Shown: piece after piece, positions 23,415-35,475 of the stretch
Numbering within the stretch: position 1 is the first letter of the stretch
How the letters are laid out: the number at the start of each line of letters is the position of its first letter
NCBI RefSeq assembly: GCF_019703515.2
Contig: NC_059363.1
Span: 769,001 to 833,000, forward strand
Source of the DNA: Myxocyprinus asiaticus
Lineage: Eukaryota > Chordata > Actinopteri > Cypriniformes > Catostomidae
Length of the DNA stretch: 64,000 nucleotides
Direction: 5' to 3'
Position numbers and translations under genes: made by a program
Notes under the pieces: generated by a model
Seen by the model: the letters and a program-made list of their open reading frames with translations, nothing else
Databases searched by the model: none
What the model was told of the DNA's origin: nothing

Positions 23415-24020
23415 AATTGCATATGTTTACAATCTTACGATGAATAGATAAAAAAAAAAACTTCAAGAAAAAAAAAACTTTTTTGTTGTTGTGTTCCTAA
23501 CTTTGTAAGCATGTAATTCTGGTTCTGCTCACTCCATCTCCCTCGAAAAATTCTTATTTTATTCCACTAGATGGCAGCAAGTACTAAAAAAAACATTTTT
23601 TCCTCTATCACCTTCCATCACAATATACAGATCTGAAATGTAGGTGGCGCTCTAACGCATCTCAGCGCTCACAGATGTGCTCGTCCATAGACATTCAGTC
23701 TAATTTTCAGTTCAAGCACCACCCTCATTATTTCATTGAATATCTCGGCCTCTGAGTGGACTAGAAGCTCAATCTAGGTGTCATTAGAAAGCTGAGATTC
23801 TCCATTTTGCGACGATATATAACATTTTAGATGATTTGTTTTGCATGCTTTTCCTGCTGGACCGCATATTTTGTTCTGGACATCCAAGACATCACATTGG
23901 TTTATTCACACAAACAAGCTCAAAGTACAAAATAAAGGTATAGAGCAGTTATAAAGTTTTTTAGCTACTTGGGGCTTACAGCAGCAGTCAGTGCATAAAA
24001 GAGACGTTTGTATTTGATGT
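23415..24020 (+). repeat. dispersed repeat, copy A, with CTCF-like motif
   Basis: About 600 bp shared with 34430-35030: GTAATTCTGGTTCTG, CCACTAGATGGCAGCAAGTA, ACCTTCCATCACAATAT and GATCTGAAATGTAGGTGGCG. Class unknown. Located in intron 8, immediately before the solo foldback arm. Confidence 0.7.
23564..23578 (+). promoter_or_regulatory. CTCF-like core motif
   Basis: CCACTAGATGGCAGC fits the CTCF core CCASYAGRKGGCRS well. A motif match only; binding is unknown. Confidence 0.4.
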
Positions 24021-24039
24021 CTAACTGAAAACGCACCGC

Positions 24040-24668
24040 ATCATGTGACACAACAGCGTGACGTTGATTTCCGTGAAGCCGCACAGCGCCAACATAAGTG
24101 CCTCTGGTAAGAAACCTCTAAGATTTTTCATTGAAACCAGTTTGGTTATAAAGAGTAGCATCTCTAGTTTCGTTTGATATATTTTCGCACATCAGCACGC
24201 TGATAAACATGATGTCCACATATGTGGAAATTGGGACCTCGTTCCCTCTAAAGTTAAAAAGACATGTTAGTTATTTTAATAGCTTTTAACATGAACACAT
24301 CTGTGTGTCATTTAACTTCATTTTAATATAACTTCTGTTATATTTTATTGTTATCACTGTACAATCCGGCTCTATTCATTAACATTAATAAATGCATTCC
24401 TATATTTACTGTACATTATCACATTGAGAATAAATGTATAATAATAATTGTGTCTTTCAGAGGCTTTATATGGAGTTAGGATAAAAATAAGGTGCATTTC
24501 AAACTGTTCTGAGACCAGTGCAGACAGACAGCACACTGGAGGTTAAGTCTTTCACTAAATAGGGAGCAAGGGAGCATCCTATAGCTCTCTATGCAGTTAA
24601 GTGCATTCACTCCTAAAATCTGATCAAAAGTTCAGTTTCAGGCTGCAGATGATGTTTGGATCACTCAA
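24040..24668 (+). mobile_element. solo arm of the foldback element
   Basis: Matches the reverse complement of the right arm of 15915-18468, from GCATCATGTGACACAACAGC through GATGTTTGGATCACTCAACA. Small differences (ATAAAAATAAGG for ATGAAAATAAGG) show divergence. No second arm is adjacent. Confidence 0.8.
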
Positions 24669-25759
24669 CAATTGTATTTCTACCACACTACCTCTAGGTG
24701 ATTTCAGGTCTTATTTTGTTATTTTATATAACAAAAATGCAGAAGTGAGGGATTTCTATGAAAAGTTCAGATTCTAAGCTTTCAAATGAATCCACATATG
24801 CCTGACTTACCGGATAAGGATACGTTACTATGTATCCAGGGACTTAAACATTTTAAGCGTACACATATTTCTCAACATAGCGCCCACTTTTAAACCTGCT
24901 GTGCTCAATTAATGCCAACTGTTTTGAATTTAAATGTTCAAAAGCACATATTGTTGTGGTGTTTGGGTGTTCACATACTGTACTTTTGGCCATACAGTGT
25001 ACAGTATGTTTCTGGCGCATGTCGACAGCGATGCAGTTCACTAGGTTTTGGACCAGAGCTTCAGATCCACAGATGGTTTGTTGCCATCTTTAAACATTCA
25101 AAGCCAAATATCATCTCCCGTTCTCAATGTGAGCCACTATAAACGGGGATTTCCTCCAGAGAGTGAGATGTAGAGACGCCACTGATCTTAGAGGATTCAG
25201 ACTTCTAAAGGCTCCTCAGAAATGATCCAGGAAGCCCTGTGTCCCCTGAGGGACTCCAGATCTCGGGAATCTATTGAAAATCGATCCGCTCCATCCTCTG
25301 TTGGGGACACGTGATTCAGAGACCAGCGGAATCTCACAGCACTCACATACAGGACGTGTTTGTGTCAATGTGCATTTGATCTTTATTTTGAAACGGACGC
25401 ATGGGTCATGAAATTAAAGTGCTGGCTTGGATGCAAGATGCTCCGAGGAGAGAAAGAGTCCAGATGTTTGACTAGGTTCAAGGGATTGCAGGGGGTGATT
25501 TCTTGAACACATTATGCTCCAGATTACAGGACTTTGGATCGAGATTGTTTGATCTGCAATTGGAGCACTCTCTCCTCATCTGATTTGTACCCCGTCACCT
25601 CTCTTTTAAGGCTTTTTACACTGTGCTTAACACCTTTTTTAACCCCATGTTAAGCAGTGCTTTCCACTCGTAATTTTAAAAGAAGGTAAGTACTGCTTTG
25701 GGTTTGGGTTATTTAACAAGAAGTCAGTCTGTGTTAAGGGTAGAGATGTATAAACTTAC

Positions 25760-25907
25760 ATATATCCATTCGGGCAGGTTTTGCTGCACGTCATGGGGCG
25801 ACAATTTGATAAGCTACATTCGCAGACTTCACAACCATAGTGATCTTTCTGATAACCCAGAGGACACTCCAGAGAACAGTATGAGGACAAAACAGGACAG
25901 GTATCAT
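25760..25907 (-). CDS. crim1: crim1-like exon 8: antistasin-like repeats 2 and 3 (start)
   Basis: Encodes residues 463-511. Repeat 2 is CSLECPLGYQKDHYGCEVCEC and repeat 3 begins CRPMTCSKTCPNGYM. The intron interrupts repeat 3 inside a codon (AT|G, phase 2), and exon 9 supplies the G and the sequence RNKHGCEMCRC. The same split repeat is seen in CRIM1 protein order (CPLGLLKNKHGC). Acceptor CTTTTTCAG|AT, donor ATAT|GTAAGT. Confidence 0.92.
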
Positions 25908-27272
25908 CTGAAAAAGAGCAATTAAAAAAGTTGGATTTACATATACTGTACAAGCATGGTCAGAGCTGTCATTCAAGCCATCATACTGTTATTCTACAAC
26001 CTTGGCTTGTTTTTTTGTTTTTTTTAAATCCTTAAACCAAGAACACATTTCCTAACTCCACTTAGAGCTTTCAAGCTAAATCCAAACTTGGCACAGACCT
26101 TCAGACTGTTCTGGAACAATGTGCTGTGTCTTTTCTAACTGACTGGACTTACGGTTTATTGCACAGCGTACGATGAAATTCCAGAAAAATCCCATAGACT
26201 TGCATTGATGGAATGTTCAAATGGGCCAAGGGAATGCCCGATCATTTAAACTCAGTCAAAAAAATTCAAATGTAAACAATTAATCTGCTTTAAATTGCTC
26301 TCTCTATCTGATGGTTTATCTGACAGTCGGTCTGACTATCTAACAAGCTAGCTAGCTGGTTGTTCATCTTACTGTATTGTCTGTACAACCATCAAACTTC
26401 ATCAAAAATCATTTCATCCTTAAATGTGCCATACATTTTGTAACAAAGCATTTTAAATGTATCAAACAACGATGACATCATTGTTATATTTGCATACTAA
26501 ATTCAGACTGGTGGTCTTTCTTATATCCATTTGCTTTTCACACCAACACGCTAATAACTACCAGCAATGCAAGAAAACAGTTTACATGAGACTTGAAATA
26601 ATCAGATTATTCTCTGCTTTTGACGTCAACCGCAAACAGTACTGCACACAACAGTTGCACACACTGGATGAGCCGGTACGAACGCCGGTAAAAGTGTTTA
26701 CATGCAGAGCATGCACAGCTGGGGTTATGGGCAAAAATCTACATATGCCGATCTGTGATTGCTTAAAACATTAATGACCTTACAACCATAAATGAAGGCA
26801 GTTTAAGGCGTTTACATGAACACACACTTTGTCAGATTATTAAACATAATCGGTGTAAGAATAAACGCACACATTCATTTGCTGCCTTGCAAGAACTGCT
26901 ATTTACTTCAGGCAATTAGTGTAATTGCATTTGGTGCTGCTAGTGCTACAGAAATGAAATAAATAGATTATTGCAAGTTTTCATGAGCTTGCAGGCGTAA
27001 TGCTTTGGAACAGTTTACAAGCCCAGAAAAATGTGCCATGATGCCCAGATGTCAAACCAACCAATGAGACTTCACGTGAGAAAAAAACCTACAAAAACTT
27101 CAGAGTAATTGTTGTGCAGATTTGTGAGGTGGATTAATGTCCGTGATCATTATGTTTTGGGCTCGTGTGTTTGTGCGCATAGTCTGTGTTTCCTTGTGTT
27201 GCGGGTCGTTTTCTCAAACAAAAACTTGCAGTATTTTGGAAGCGGTTTGCATGCAAGCCGGTTCTCATAAGT

Positions 27273-27306
27273 TTGTGTGTGTATGTGTGTGTGTGTGTGT
27301 GTGTGT
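27273..27306 (+). repeat. (GT)n microsatellite at a splice donor
   Basis: Reads (CA)n on the coding strand, starting about 8 bases after the exon 7 GTGAGT donor. Confidence 0.93.
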
Positions 27307-27314
27307 ATACTCAC

Positions 27315-27443
27315 TGCTCACACACTGGCACAGCAGACAGCCTCTAGGGTCCTGCTGGAAGCCGAATGGGCAGTCGTGCCCAGAGAGAGAGCAGTTCTCC
27401 AGCGGAGGGCACAGCAGCGGACTCACCGTCTCATATGACGGCT
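27315..27443 (-). CDS. crim1: crim1-like exon 7: antistasin-like repeat 1
   Basis: Encodes residues 420-462. Carries LCPPLENCSLSGHDC, PFGFQQDPRGC and LLCQC, the antistasin spacing C-x(5)-C-x(6)-C-x(9-10)-GC-x(2)-C-x-C, and matches the first antistasin-like repeat of CRIM1. The donor is GCA|GTGAGT. It is followed after only a few bases by a pure (CA)n run on the coding strand. The exon ends in phase 1 and joins exon 8 as an asparagine codon. Confidence 0.9.
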
Positions 27444-29788
27444 CTAGGGAACACAATGAACAAAGACGATAAATAAAGTTTCTCTTCAACAATTCATGAA
27501 TCTATCAAGGAAACATTTTACTCTACAAATGGGTAACATCTCATTAAACGTCAATAACAATGCATTTTGCTTTCATAATGTGACGTATTAGTGCAACATG
27601 ATGTTCAAGTTTGCTAAAACAACATTAACATGATCCAATAGCCCATGGAGCCTCTGTGACGTCAACATGAAAAGGAAAGTATCTGGATGAAAGATTACAA
27701 AGTCAAACATTTATTTCTTTAGAAAAACGTGCAATCATTAATCATGCAAAATAAGGCCAGTGCACCGCATATACATCTATAAACGGGTGTTTCTTCAACT
27801 TTGGGCGATTTCATGTGCAAGGGGGTTGATTTTTATTAAAACAAACAAATTTCAACTTCATCCTTCATCATTTATTTCTGGTACTTTTCAAATGTCTTTT
27901 ATGTGACTGTTTTAGTCTCGTTAGTATACTTGATAACCAAGTGGACAAAAGTGTCAGTGAAGAGCATGCTTGAGATAAAACAAAGGAAAATCAAGGGAAA
28001 TAAGACTTTAATCAATCAAGCTGCCGAATTATGCAAAAAGTGTGAAAATGTGATGTAATTGTGTGTTTTTAGGATACATAAAATGTTAGCAATGAAATTA
28101 GTCTTCGCAAGACAAAGGAGTCATTTTATTTGAAATAGAAAAAAGGGTTAAAAAAGTATTAAACACAATTCAGAATATGAGATGTGCTGGAAATGACACT
28201 AAATGACATAAATCTCCTGTGATGTATGAACACACCCTGATGAACATTGTTAGAAGACAAATTAAATAAACTACTGAGAGTGAAAAATGTTTTAAACAAG
28301 ACTTTCTAGATGAAAGTGACCGAACTTTAAGAAACACCCAAACACGTCGACAGTTTAACAAACTTGAACTAAATTGATCAATAAACAAATGCCCGCTCTA
28401 GCGTGCCGTGTGACCATGCGGAGAACTCATCACACACTTAACATAAATAACCTTGCGTTATGAATTGCATTGTCACAAATTTCTGAATTCAACAATGCAC
28501 AAAATCAAGCTTGCATAGCTATAAGTGTTTGAGTTCACAAACTTGCATAAAGTACGTTACAGGCAGGCTCAATTCTGAGTTCATGTTGACTTTAAACAAC
28601 CATTTTCAACTTCCAGAGTGAGTTAGATGTTTAGCTGTGATGTAAACTGCTCAGATGTTTCTGGTAAATGCATCCTGATGTGCTCGACTACTTCAGTGTT
28701 GCGAGAACTGTGTGTTAAAGAGTAACTTCTGTTGTTCGGCACACAGTCTTTGAGCCGCTCCTGGTTGTCTCATGTTCCTAAACAGCATCCTGGTGCAGTG
28801 TTAACTGCAAACAGAAGTGTCCAGTGTCCAGTGATTACACATAAATGCAGCTGCAATTACCAGCCATCCTCCTGATCCCACAGCTTTGATGAACGAGTAC
28901 CCGCTCATATCGTTTAAAAATACAGCATGAAGCAACGTAGCATGAACAAAAGCACCGGTTTTCCGATTTCTTGCTGTAAACATTGCCCCTTCTGTTATCT
29001 CAAATGCAACCTTCTAACCTCAAGAAGGTGCTTTTGTCGAGAACAACACAAATGTAATGCCACATGTGCCATCGAATGCCTCCTGTGATGGCACAGATGC
29101 AACTAAAGAGATGCAATTAATTATTCTTCCTGGAAATAATAATCTACAATTAAGAACAGCAGGTGGCTTCCATTTAGCTGGTTGGAGCAGTAAATTTAAA
29201 GCTTCTGTAGTCTAAAGGACACCTGTTGTTGCGCACTATTGAGTGGACATAAGTGGAACGTAAGTTTGAAGACTTAATTGGCTGTTTTAATATCTTCCTT
29301 TAAACAGACATTTCAGCTTAGAGATGGAACTGAACCTGTGGTGGCCTTACAGAGCAGCGTTTTAAACGATTTATCCATATCTATATAGATACACTATCTA
29401 TAGACTACACTATACATAGAATATCTATATAAATAGAGACTGTCTCTCTCTCTCTTTATGAGTGTTGTAGTGTTTGGCCCCGGGTCAAAACCCAAACTGA
29501 AGGGTTGCGATCCTTGTGACTTTGTTTTGAATAGTTTGAGAGGTGTAACGTGACGTGTCGACATGCGTTTCCTCTGTGTATGAGAGACTTTTACAACGTT
29601 TGTGCAAAAGTAATACTGTTTCAGTTTGTGTGCATGTCTGTGCATGTGCCAGTAGTTATGTTCATGAGTACGCAGGAATAATTATGGTTGACTTGATTGC
29701 TGCTTCATCTGCACATCAAGTCAATTTAAAATATGGCGACGCTATTTGCATGTTACAAATTCTAAAATGCATGTGCGAGTGTCCGTAC

Positions 29789-29992
29789 CCTCACAGAACG
29801 GGCAGCACTCTCCAGGGATTTTAACAGGGTTCTGGCAGCTCTGTTTGCAGGCCATCGCGGTACAGTGAGGTTCTCCGTCCACACACTGACAGAACGTGCA
29901 GTCGTCTTCTTTCCACTGTTCGTCGTGAGCTCGCAGTTTATGATCCATCCAGCAGCTCGCCTTCGTGCTCTCCACCGACAACAACTCCACAT
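29789..29992 (-). CDS. crim1: crim1-like exon 6: VWC domain 2
   Basis: Encodes residues 352-419. After a linker, the VWC domain runs CWMDHKLRAHDEQWKEDD, CTFCQCVDGEPHC, then CQNPVKIPGECCPFC. The WxEDDCTFCQCV core and NPVKxPGECCP ending are the strongest match to human CRIM1 in the window. Acceptor CCTCTGTAG|AT, donor GAGG|GTACGG. The next intron is 2.3 kb. Confidence 0.94.
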
Positions 29993-30120
29993 CTACAGAG
30001 GCACAATTCCACAAATACAATGTCCTAAAAAAGATGTTTGCATTACAAGAGAAAAAGGAAAATAACCCAGTAAGGAACCTCCCTTACAAAAAAAACTGCT
30101 ATATTCACATACCAATGTAT

Positions 30121-30872
30121 TTAACCCTTGTGTTGTGTTCATTTTGTGCTAACACATTTTGTGTTCCCGGTCAAAAATGACCGGCCCACTAAGATTGTTT
30201 ATAAATCTCTCAGACTGCATATATTATCACAAGATATTGCATAAAATCTTCTTTTTTAGTAATTATGACTATTTTTTAAAAATATATATTTATTGATAGA
30301 AGGATTAATTGAACTGAGAAAAATATATAATTATAGTAAAAAAATAGAAATTAGTTTCACTGCAGTGAGTATTAGTGTATGAAATTCCCACTGACACATA
30401 AATATATTTATTTTCCTTATAACTTCCTGAAACATACATATAACAGACAATGACATGTTGTAACTTTCAGCAGACTATCCCGATTCAAACGAGCCCAAAC
30501 ACAACATAATATGATTAATGGATCTTAAAATATTCCTCAAAGAGTGTACATAGAAAGACGATGCACAAAAGGGCGGTCAGCACATATTGTGTATGTACAT
30601 GTCCGAAGACTTTGTGTGTGCAAAGGACTGGGATGCTCCTGAACACTTAATATTTCCATTCATTTCCAATGGACGGTCATTTTTGACCGGGAACACAACA
30701 AGTGTAACAAAGTGAAATAAAGCCAAAAAAATAAAAGTAAAGAAAACGGTCCAAATTTGTTTTGTGTTTTCAGATACCATATGTAAACAAAAGTCAAGGA
30801 ATTTTATTTCAACTGGATTAAGTTAAAAAAAAAGTCTGAGTCAAAACTGACAGGGACACAACATAAGGGTTC
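30121..30872. mobile_element. MITE with TTAACCCTTGTGTTGTG termini
   Basis: Left TTAACCCTTGTGTTGTGTTC, right (reverse complement) TTGAACCCTTATGTTGTGTC. An internal pair, CCCGGTCAAAAATGACCGG at 30167-30184 and TTTTTGACCGGGAACACAAC at 30671, is also inverted. No transposase. It lies in intron 5. Confidence 0.7.
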
Positions 30873-31283
30873 AACAATATTCCAAAGTACTTTAGACTAG
30901 TGGTTATTAACCAAGGGGTTAATAACATTCACCCTGTAAATGGACCTTTACCCTGTAGTACGCTGTCTGTCATCCATTCACGTCAAATACTTCAACTGAA
31001 TCAATTCATTCAATTTTTAATTTCGGTGGCATTTTTGTAACCCAGGTCAGAGCTGTAGTGGCACATAGTTCTGAACAGCTTCGAAAACTGTTGAAAAGTG
31101 TTTTGGAGCTTCAAAAGCAATCAGTAAGTTCTGTTAACTCATAAACTGCTCGCTGGAGGTGATGATGTGGCAGCTGTCAGCGGCCGTGTGTTTGTTAATC
31201 TTTTGAAAAACAGAATCAACTTTCATGAATCTTCAAAGCGTTTGGGGTGTGTAACGTAAACGAAGACTGTAAGACTACCGTAC

Positions 31284-31463
31284 CTATACAGACGGGACAA
31301 CATTCACCCTCAGGAACGTAGAAGTTATCACAGTCCAGTTTGGCACATTCGGTTTTAGTGCAGAATGATATTCCAGCCCGACACTGACAGAGCCAACACG
31401 AGTCCATCCGATACACGTCACCATCCGCAAAATCCTTCCCGTTATGAACGCACCGCGGAGAAT
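31284..31463 (-). CDS. crim1: crim1-like exon 5: VWC domain 1
   Basis: Encodes residues 292-351. A complete von Willebrand factor C domain: CVHNGKDFADGDVYR, then SCWLCQCRAG, C-T-K-T-E-C, and the closing YVPEGECCPVC, nearly identical to the end of CRIM1 VWC1. VWC domains of this family bind BMP-type ligands at the cell surface or in the secretory pathway. Acceptor TTTTGCAG|AT and donor ATAG|GTACGG, both phase 1. An antisense reading frame here is a shadow. Confidence 0.93.
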   Translation of the reverse strand: MLRGAFITGRILRMVTCIGWTRVGSVSVGLEYHSALKPNVPNWTVITSTFLRVNVVPSV

Positions 31464-32587
31464 CTGCAAAACACAGAAAGATAGAGTCAAGTATTAATTC
31501 TTAAACTGAATAAAAAATACATTTCATACATCAGTGTGGTTGACAAATAAATCAGTTTCTTACAATTACAAATGCCAGAGGTTTCAGACTTCCGTTAAAC
31601 TAAATCCGAATGGAACAAAGAAAAAACACGCCCCCCCCACTGCGGCTAATATCAGTGAGCTCAGCAATTTTGTGAAACCTCCGGGGCTCCGTCCAAACAA
31701 TTCTTCCAACTCCAGTAGGAATTCTCAGCGCTGGCATGTGAAGCCGTGTGTAACTGGTGCTCACTCACGCACAAACACGCACTTACACATATAAAAACAG
31801 CAGCCGAGGCCAAGTATGCTCTGTAGACAGCAGACGGACAGTCACGTCTCTGGAATAACAGACGGAAAGCTTCTCGGTCTCCAAACTGCACCACAAATGA
31901 ACAACAGCTACTGTACGGATCATTAAAGATCCATTAAAATTCCCTTCGCTGAAGCACGATATCTTCAGAGAGCACAGGATTAAATCATACATCTACTCTA
32001 GACTATAGCAATACTGTCGGTTTATAAAGTTTCCATCCTCTTTTTGCGCTGTTCTGTTATTTTTACATTGTAAAAACAATGTTTCTGAAAATTGCTGCCT
32101 CCTGCTCGTTTCCATTCAAATGGCTTTTATCGATAAAATGGTGTGCATCATGATGTCATTCTTAAAAAATAAAACACTTTCTCGCATGAGTTTTGGTTTA
32201 GCGCAAAAGAAATCTGCCCTTGAGCCGTTTCCATACAGAATTTTGTGTATATCACAAATTGTAGCCGACATTTCGTATCCCAGATGTCCTCACATTTGTG
32301 TAAAATGTAGAGAATAGAAACAATTTATTGAAATTGGCCAGCTTACTGTTTAATGTCACATAATTGCAACAGTAGGAAATATCAGGAGATGATTTAGAAC
32401 TGGATAAGTAGCTCGTCTGCATCTGGGATTATTAGAAGATATTGACTGGAATACTTGAACTGGTGGCATTAGTACACCTGTAATCCTATAATAAACTCCT
32501 GAATTAAAAATATGGACAATCCGTTCACATTGTCATTTTATTTGTCCCTGCAATTAAATCACAAAATTATGTGCTTGTGTTCTTTTC

Positions 32588-32922
32588 TAATCTCAGTTGC
32601 CTCCGCGTCTGAGACCGTCAATCCACACGTTTTATCACGTGACTTGTTGAGCGCGTTACCATGGAGACATAGCACGTGTGGAGGCTTCACGCTATTCTCC
32701 GTGGCATCCACACACAACTCACCACACGCCCCATCGAGAGCGAGAACCACATTATAGCGACCACGAGGAGGTTACCCCATGTGACTCTACCCTCCCTAGC
32801 AACCGGGCCAATTTGGTTGCCTAGGAGACCTGACTGGAGTCACTCAGCACACCCTGGATTCAAACTTGTGACTCCAGGGGTGATAGTCAGCATCTTTACT
32901 CACTGAGATACCCAGGCCACCC
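32588..32922 (-). repeat. tRNA-derived SINE, copy 7, lacking its tail
   Basis: Inverse orientation. Begins inside the body (ATCTCAGTTGCCTCCGCG) and ends with the head TACTCACTGAGATACCCAGG. The AATTTGG tail is absent, an unusual 3' loss for a SINE. Confidence 0.85.
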
Positions 32923-33701
32923 ACATGTTTTTTATTTATTTATTTATTTTTAATTTATTAATATAAATGTTTGTTTTTTTTAACGGGCATTTTGGTGCAC
33001 CGTAATCTTTACCGGCTGGAAAAACTTCCATCAAGAATAAAGGTAATGTGTCTTTTAAAGAAATTTAGGAAAAATCGAGTGTTCCTCTCCATTATGCTGT
33101 TTGTCGTAAGGACAAATGCGATGTTAATTCTGTCATGTGACAATACATTTTTGCGTTAATGCCATTTTTTTCCAAACCAGTTTTTCCACAACAACTGACA
33201 TGTCGACATAGGATTTATGTGTTAAACGTAAATGGAAAAATATACTGTCGACACTTGTGAAATTTTTGTGATAATTTGCATTTCCATCAGCTTTATTTTG
33301 ATGCACAAACTTTTTTCGCAAAAATCCTTGGATGGAAACATAGTTATATCTAGTCTTAAAAGTTGAATACAAATTAAGCTCAATTGACAGCATTTGTGGC
33401 ATAATGTTGATTACCAAATTAATCAAATTAATTTACAATACTTTTTTGTAAAAGAGTGTAACAGAGTAATTGTATAAATGGAATACAAATGGAATTTTAA
33501 ATACATTTTAAAGTTATTTTCCAATTATTTGATAATGAAATATCTCGAATGCATCATATAACGGCAACATATGACATGCATGATGTAAAATCACAGACAT
33601 GTGAAACAGTAAAGTCTGCTGGTCATAAAGGGTTCATATTTATTCTGCTATAAGCCTCTTATAAGCTCTCAGTGTTTGATATGGTAATACAGCATCTGCG
33701 A

Positions 33702-34135
33702 GGCCTGGGTATCTCAGCGAGTAAAGACGCTGACTATCACACCTGGAGTTGCGAGTTTGAATCCAGGGTGTGCTGAGTGACTCAAGCCAGGTCTCCTAAG
33801 CAACCCAATTGGCCCGGTTGCTAGGGAGAGTAGAGTCACATGGGGTAACCTCCTCGTGGTCGTGATTAGTGGTTCTCGCTCTCAATGGGGCGTGTGGTAA
33901 GTTGTGTGTGGATCGTGGAGAGTAGCATGAGCCTCCACATGCTGTGAGTCCCCGCGGTGTCATGCACAACGAGTCACGTGATCAGATGCGCGGATTGACG
34001 GTCTCAGAAGCGGAGGCAACTGAGTCTTGTCCTCCACCACCCGGATTGAGGTGAGTAACCGCACCACCAAGAGGACCTACTATGTAGTGGGAATTGGGCA
34101 TTCCAAAATGGGAGAAAAGGGGATAAAAAAATAAA
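33702..34135 (+). repeat. tRNA-derived SINE, copy 8, full length with perfect TSD
   Basis: Head GGCCTGGGTATCTCAGCGAG, B-box GAGTTTGAATCC, then the body. The tail GGGAGAAAAGGGGATAAAAA is the reference end of the family in this window. The 15-bp target duplication ATACAGCATCTGCGA lies at 33687-33701 and 34136-34150. Confidence 0.93.
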
Positions 34136-34429
34136 ATACAGCATCTGCGAAGCATCCTGCATACTACACACATGGATCCAAACGCAGCCCTGATCTCAGG
34201 TTAACATCAGCTGGATCATATAAAGCAGACAGACCAAGAGAACAGAAATAACAGTGAGATTTACTCTCATATGTTTTTCATATTAGAAACACTTTTCATT
34301 CAAAGTGACATTCAACACTATTATCAGGAGTAGACCTCTGGAGAGAAATGTCTTGTGATGACAGGTTACAAAGTTGTCAGTTTGTGGGAACCAGAAACAT
34401 TTTAGAGTTACTGCTACAGATCCAATGAT

Positions 34430-35030
34430 TCCAATAATTCCTAAATAATATTGTATATCTTTACGACCTTATGATGAACGTAATAAATAAAATAAAAAAT
34501 AGTTGTCCTAACTTTATAAGCATGTAGTTCTGGTTCTGTTTGCTCGATTTTCCTGCAAAAAGTCTTATTTCATTCCACTAGATGGCAGCAAGTACTAGGA
34601 AAAATTATTTTCTCTCTATCACCTTCCATCACAATATGTAGATCTGAAATGTAGGTGGCGCTCTAACACAGCTGAGCACTCACACATGCGCTGATGTTTT
34701 GATGAATGTCTCAGCCGGGGAGTTGTCTAGAAGCTCAAGTCAGGTGTCTTAGGAAAGCTGAGATCCTCAGGTATGTGATGATGTAGAACTCTCATCATCA
34801 CTAGTTGAGAACATATTTTGACGATGATTTGTTTATCACGCTTTTTCTGCTTGACTGCATATTCTGTTCTGAACTTCTGAGATTATTTACCCAAGAAAGA
34901 AAGCTCACAGACAAGTAAACAATGGCTCATTTGAATGAAAACAACCTAAGGTAAGAGTCGATATAGAGTTTGAGGCTATTTGGTGCTTACAGTAGCAGTG
35001 ATAAAGGATGACATGAGACGTTTGTCTTTA
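34430..35030 (+). repeat. dispersed repeat, copy B, with CTCF-like motif
   Basis: Second copy in intron 4, same orientation, moderately diverged from copy A. It retains CCACTAGATGGCAGCAAGTA exactly. Confidence 0.7.
34575..34589 (+). promoter_or_regulatory. CTCF-like core motif
   Basis: Identical CCACTAGATGGCAGC in repeat copy B, about 11 kb from the first and in the same orientation. Confidence 0.4.
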
Positions 35031-35384
35031 TTGTCTCACAGAGATCATATTTTACTTTGTGATTCCTTTGATAAACATTCAAATAGTGGTATTATGACAA
35101 CAAAATAAACTGCATAGTCACATTCCTGAGAATGAGACCTGTCATTTGATATATGACATGTCACTTTCATATTCATATTTCTACATCATTACCAAAATTT
35201 GCGACAAACCGGCCAGTCTACGGCCAGGAGTGGGCTTTGAACCCTCAAGAACAGGGAAGTGCAACAGCTTCATCACTCGACCGTCCTGCTCATTAAAAGC
35301 ACTTTCCCATCATAACATCCATCATGAAGCATTTTACTGAGTCATATAGACTTATATTTCAAAGAACTACAGATTGAGCCGTCC

Positions 35385-35475
35385 AGATTGAAGGTTGCTT
35401 GATGAATTGGAGCAATTCCCTGGGAATCGAACCCGACACTGGTGTTGAGCTACGCTCTTCCGGCGGAGTTACAGG
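35385..35475 (-). repeat. tRNA-like remnant (pol III box motifs)
   Basis: On minus, GCGTAGCTCAACACC resembles an A-box and GGGTTCGATTCCCAGGGAA is a good B-box, but they are only a few bases apart. No cloverleaf can be drawn, so this is a decayed SINE or tRNA relic and not a functional tRNA. Confidence 0.4.

Larger units (their letters stand above)
19907..25759 (-). other. intron 8 of crim1-like gene
   Basis: 5.85 kb with SINE copies 5 and 6, the 541-bp tandem duplication, the CTCF-motif repeat and the solo foldback arm. The GC-richer patch 22820-23200 has no coding signature. 24669-25759 shows nothing recognisable. Confidence 0.6.
25908..29788 (-). other. introns 7 and 6 of crim1-like gene (around exon 7)
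   Basis: Outside exon 7 and the GT tract, I see only unremarkable AT-rich sequence with short repeat scraps. No further exon candidate. Confidence 0.5.

Noticed and set aside
35385..35475. A tRNA gene
   Set aside because: A- and B-box motifs are too close and no cloverleaf forms; kept only as a remnant.
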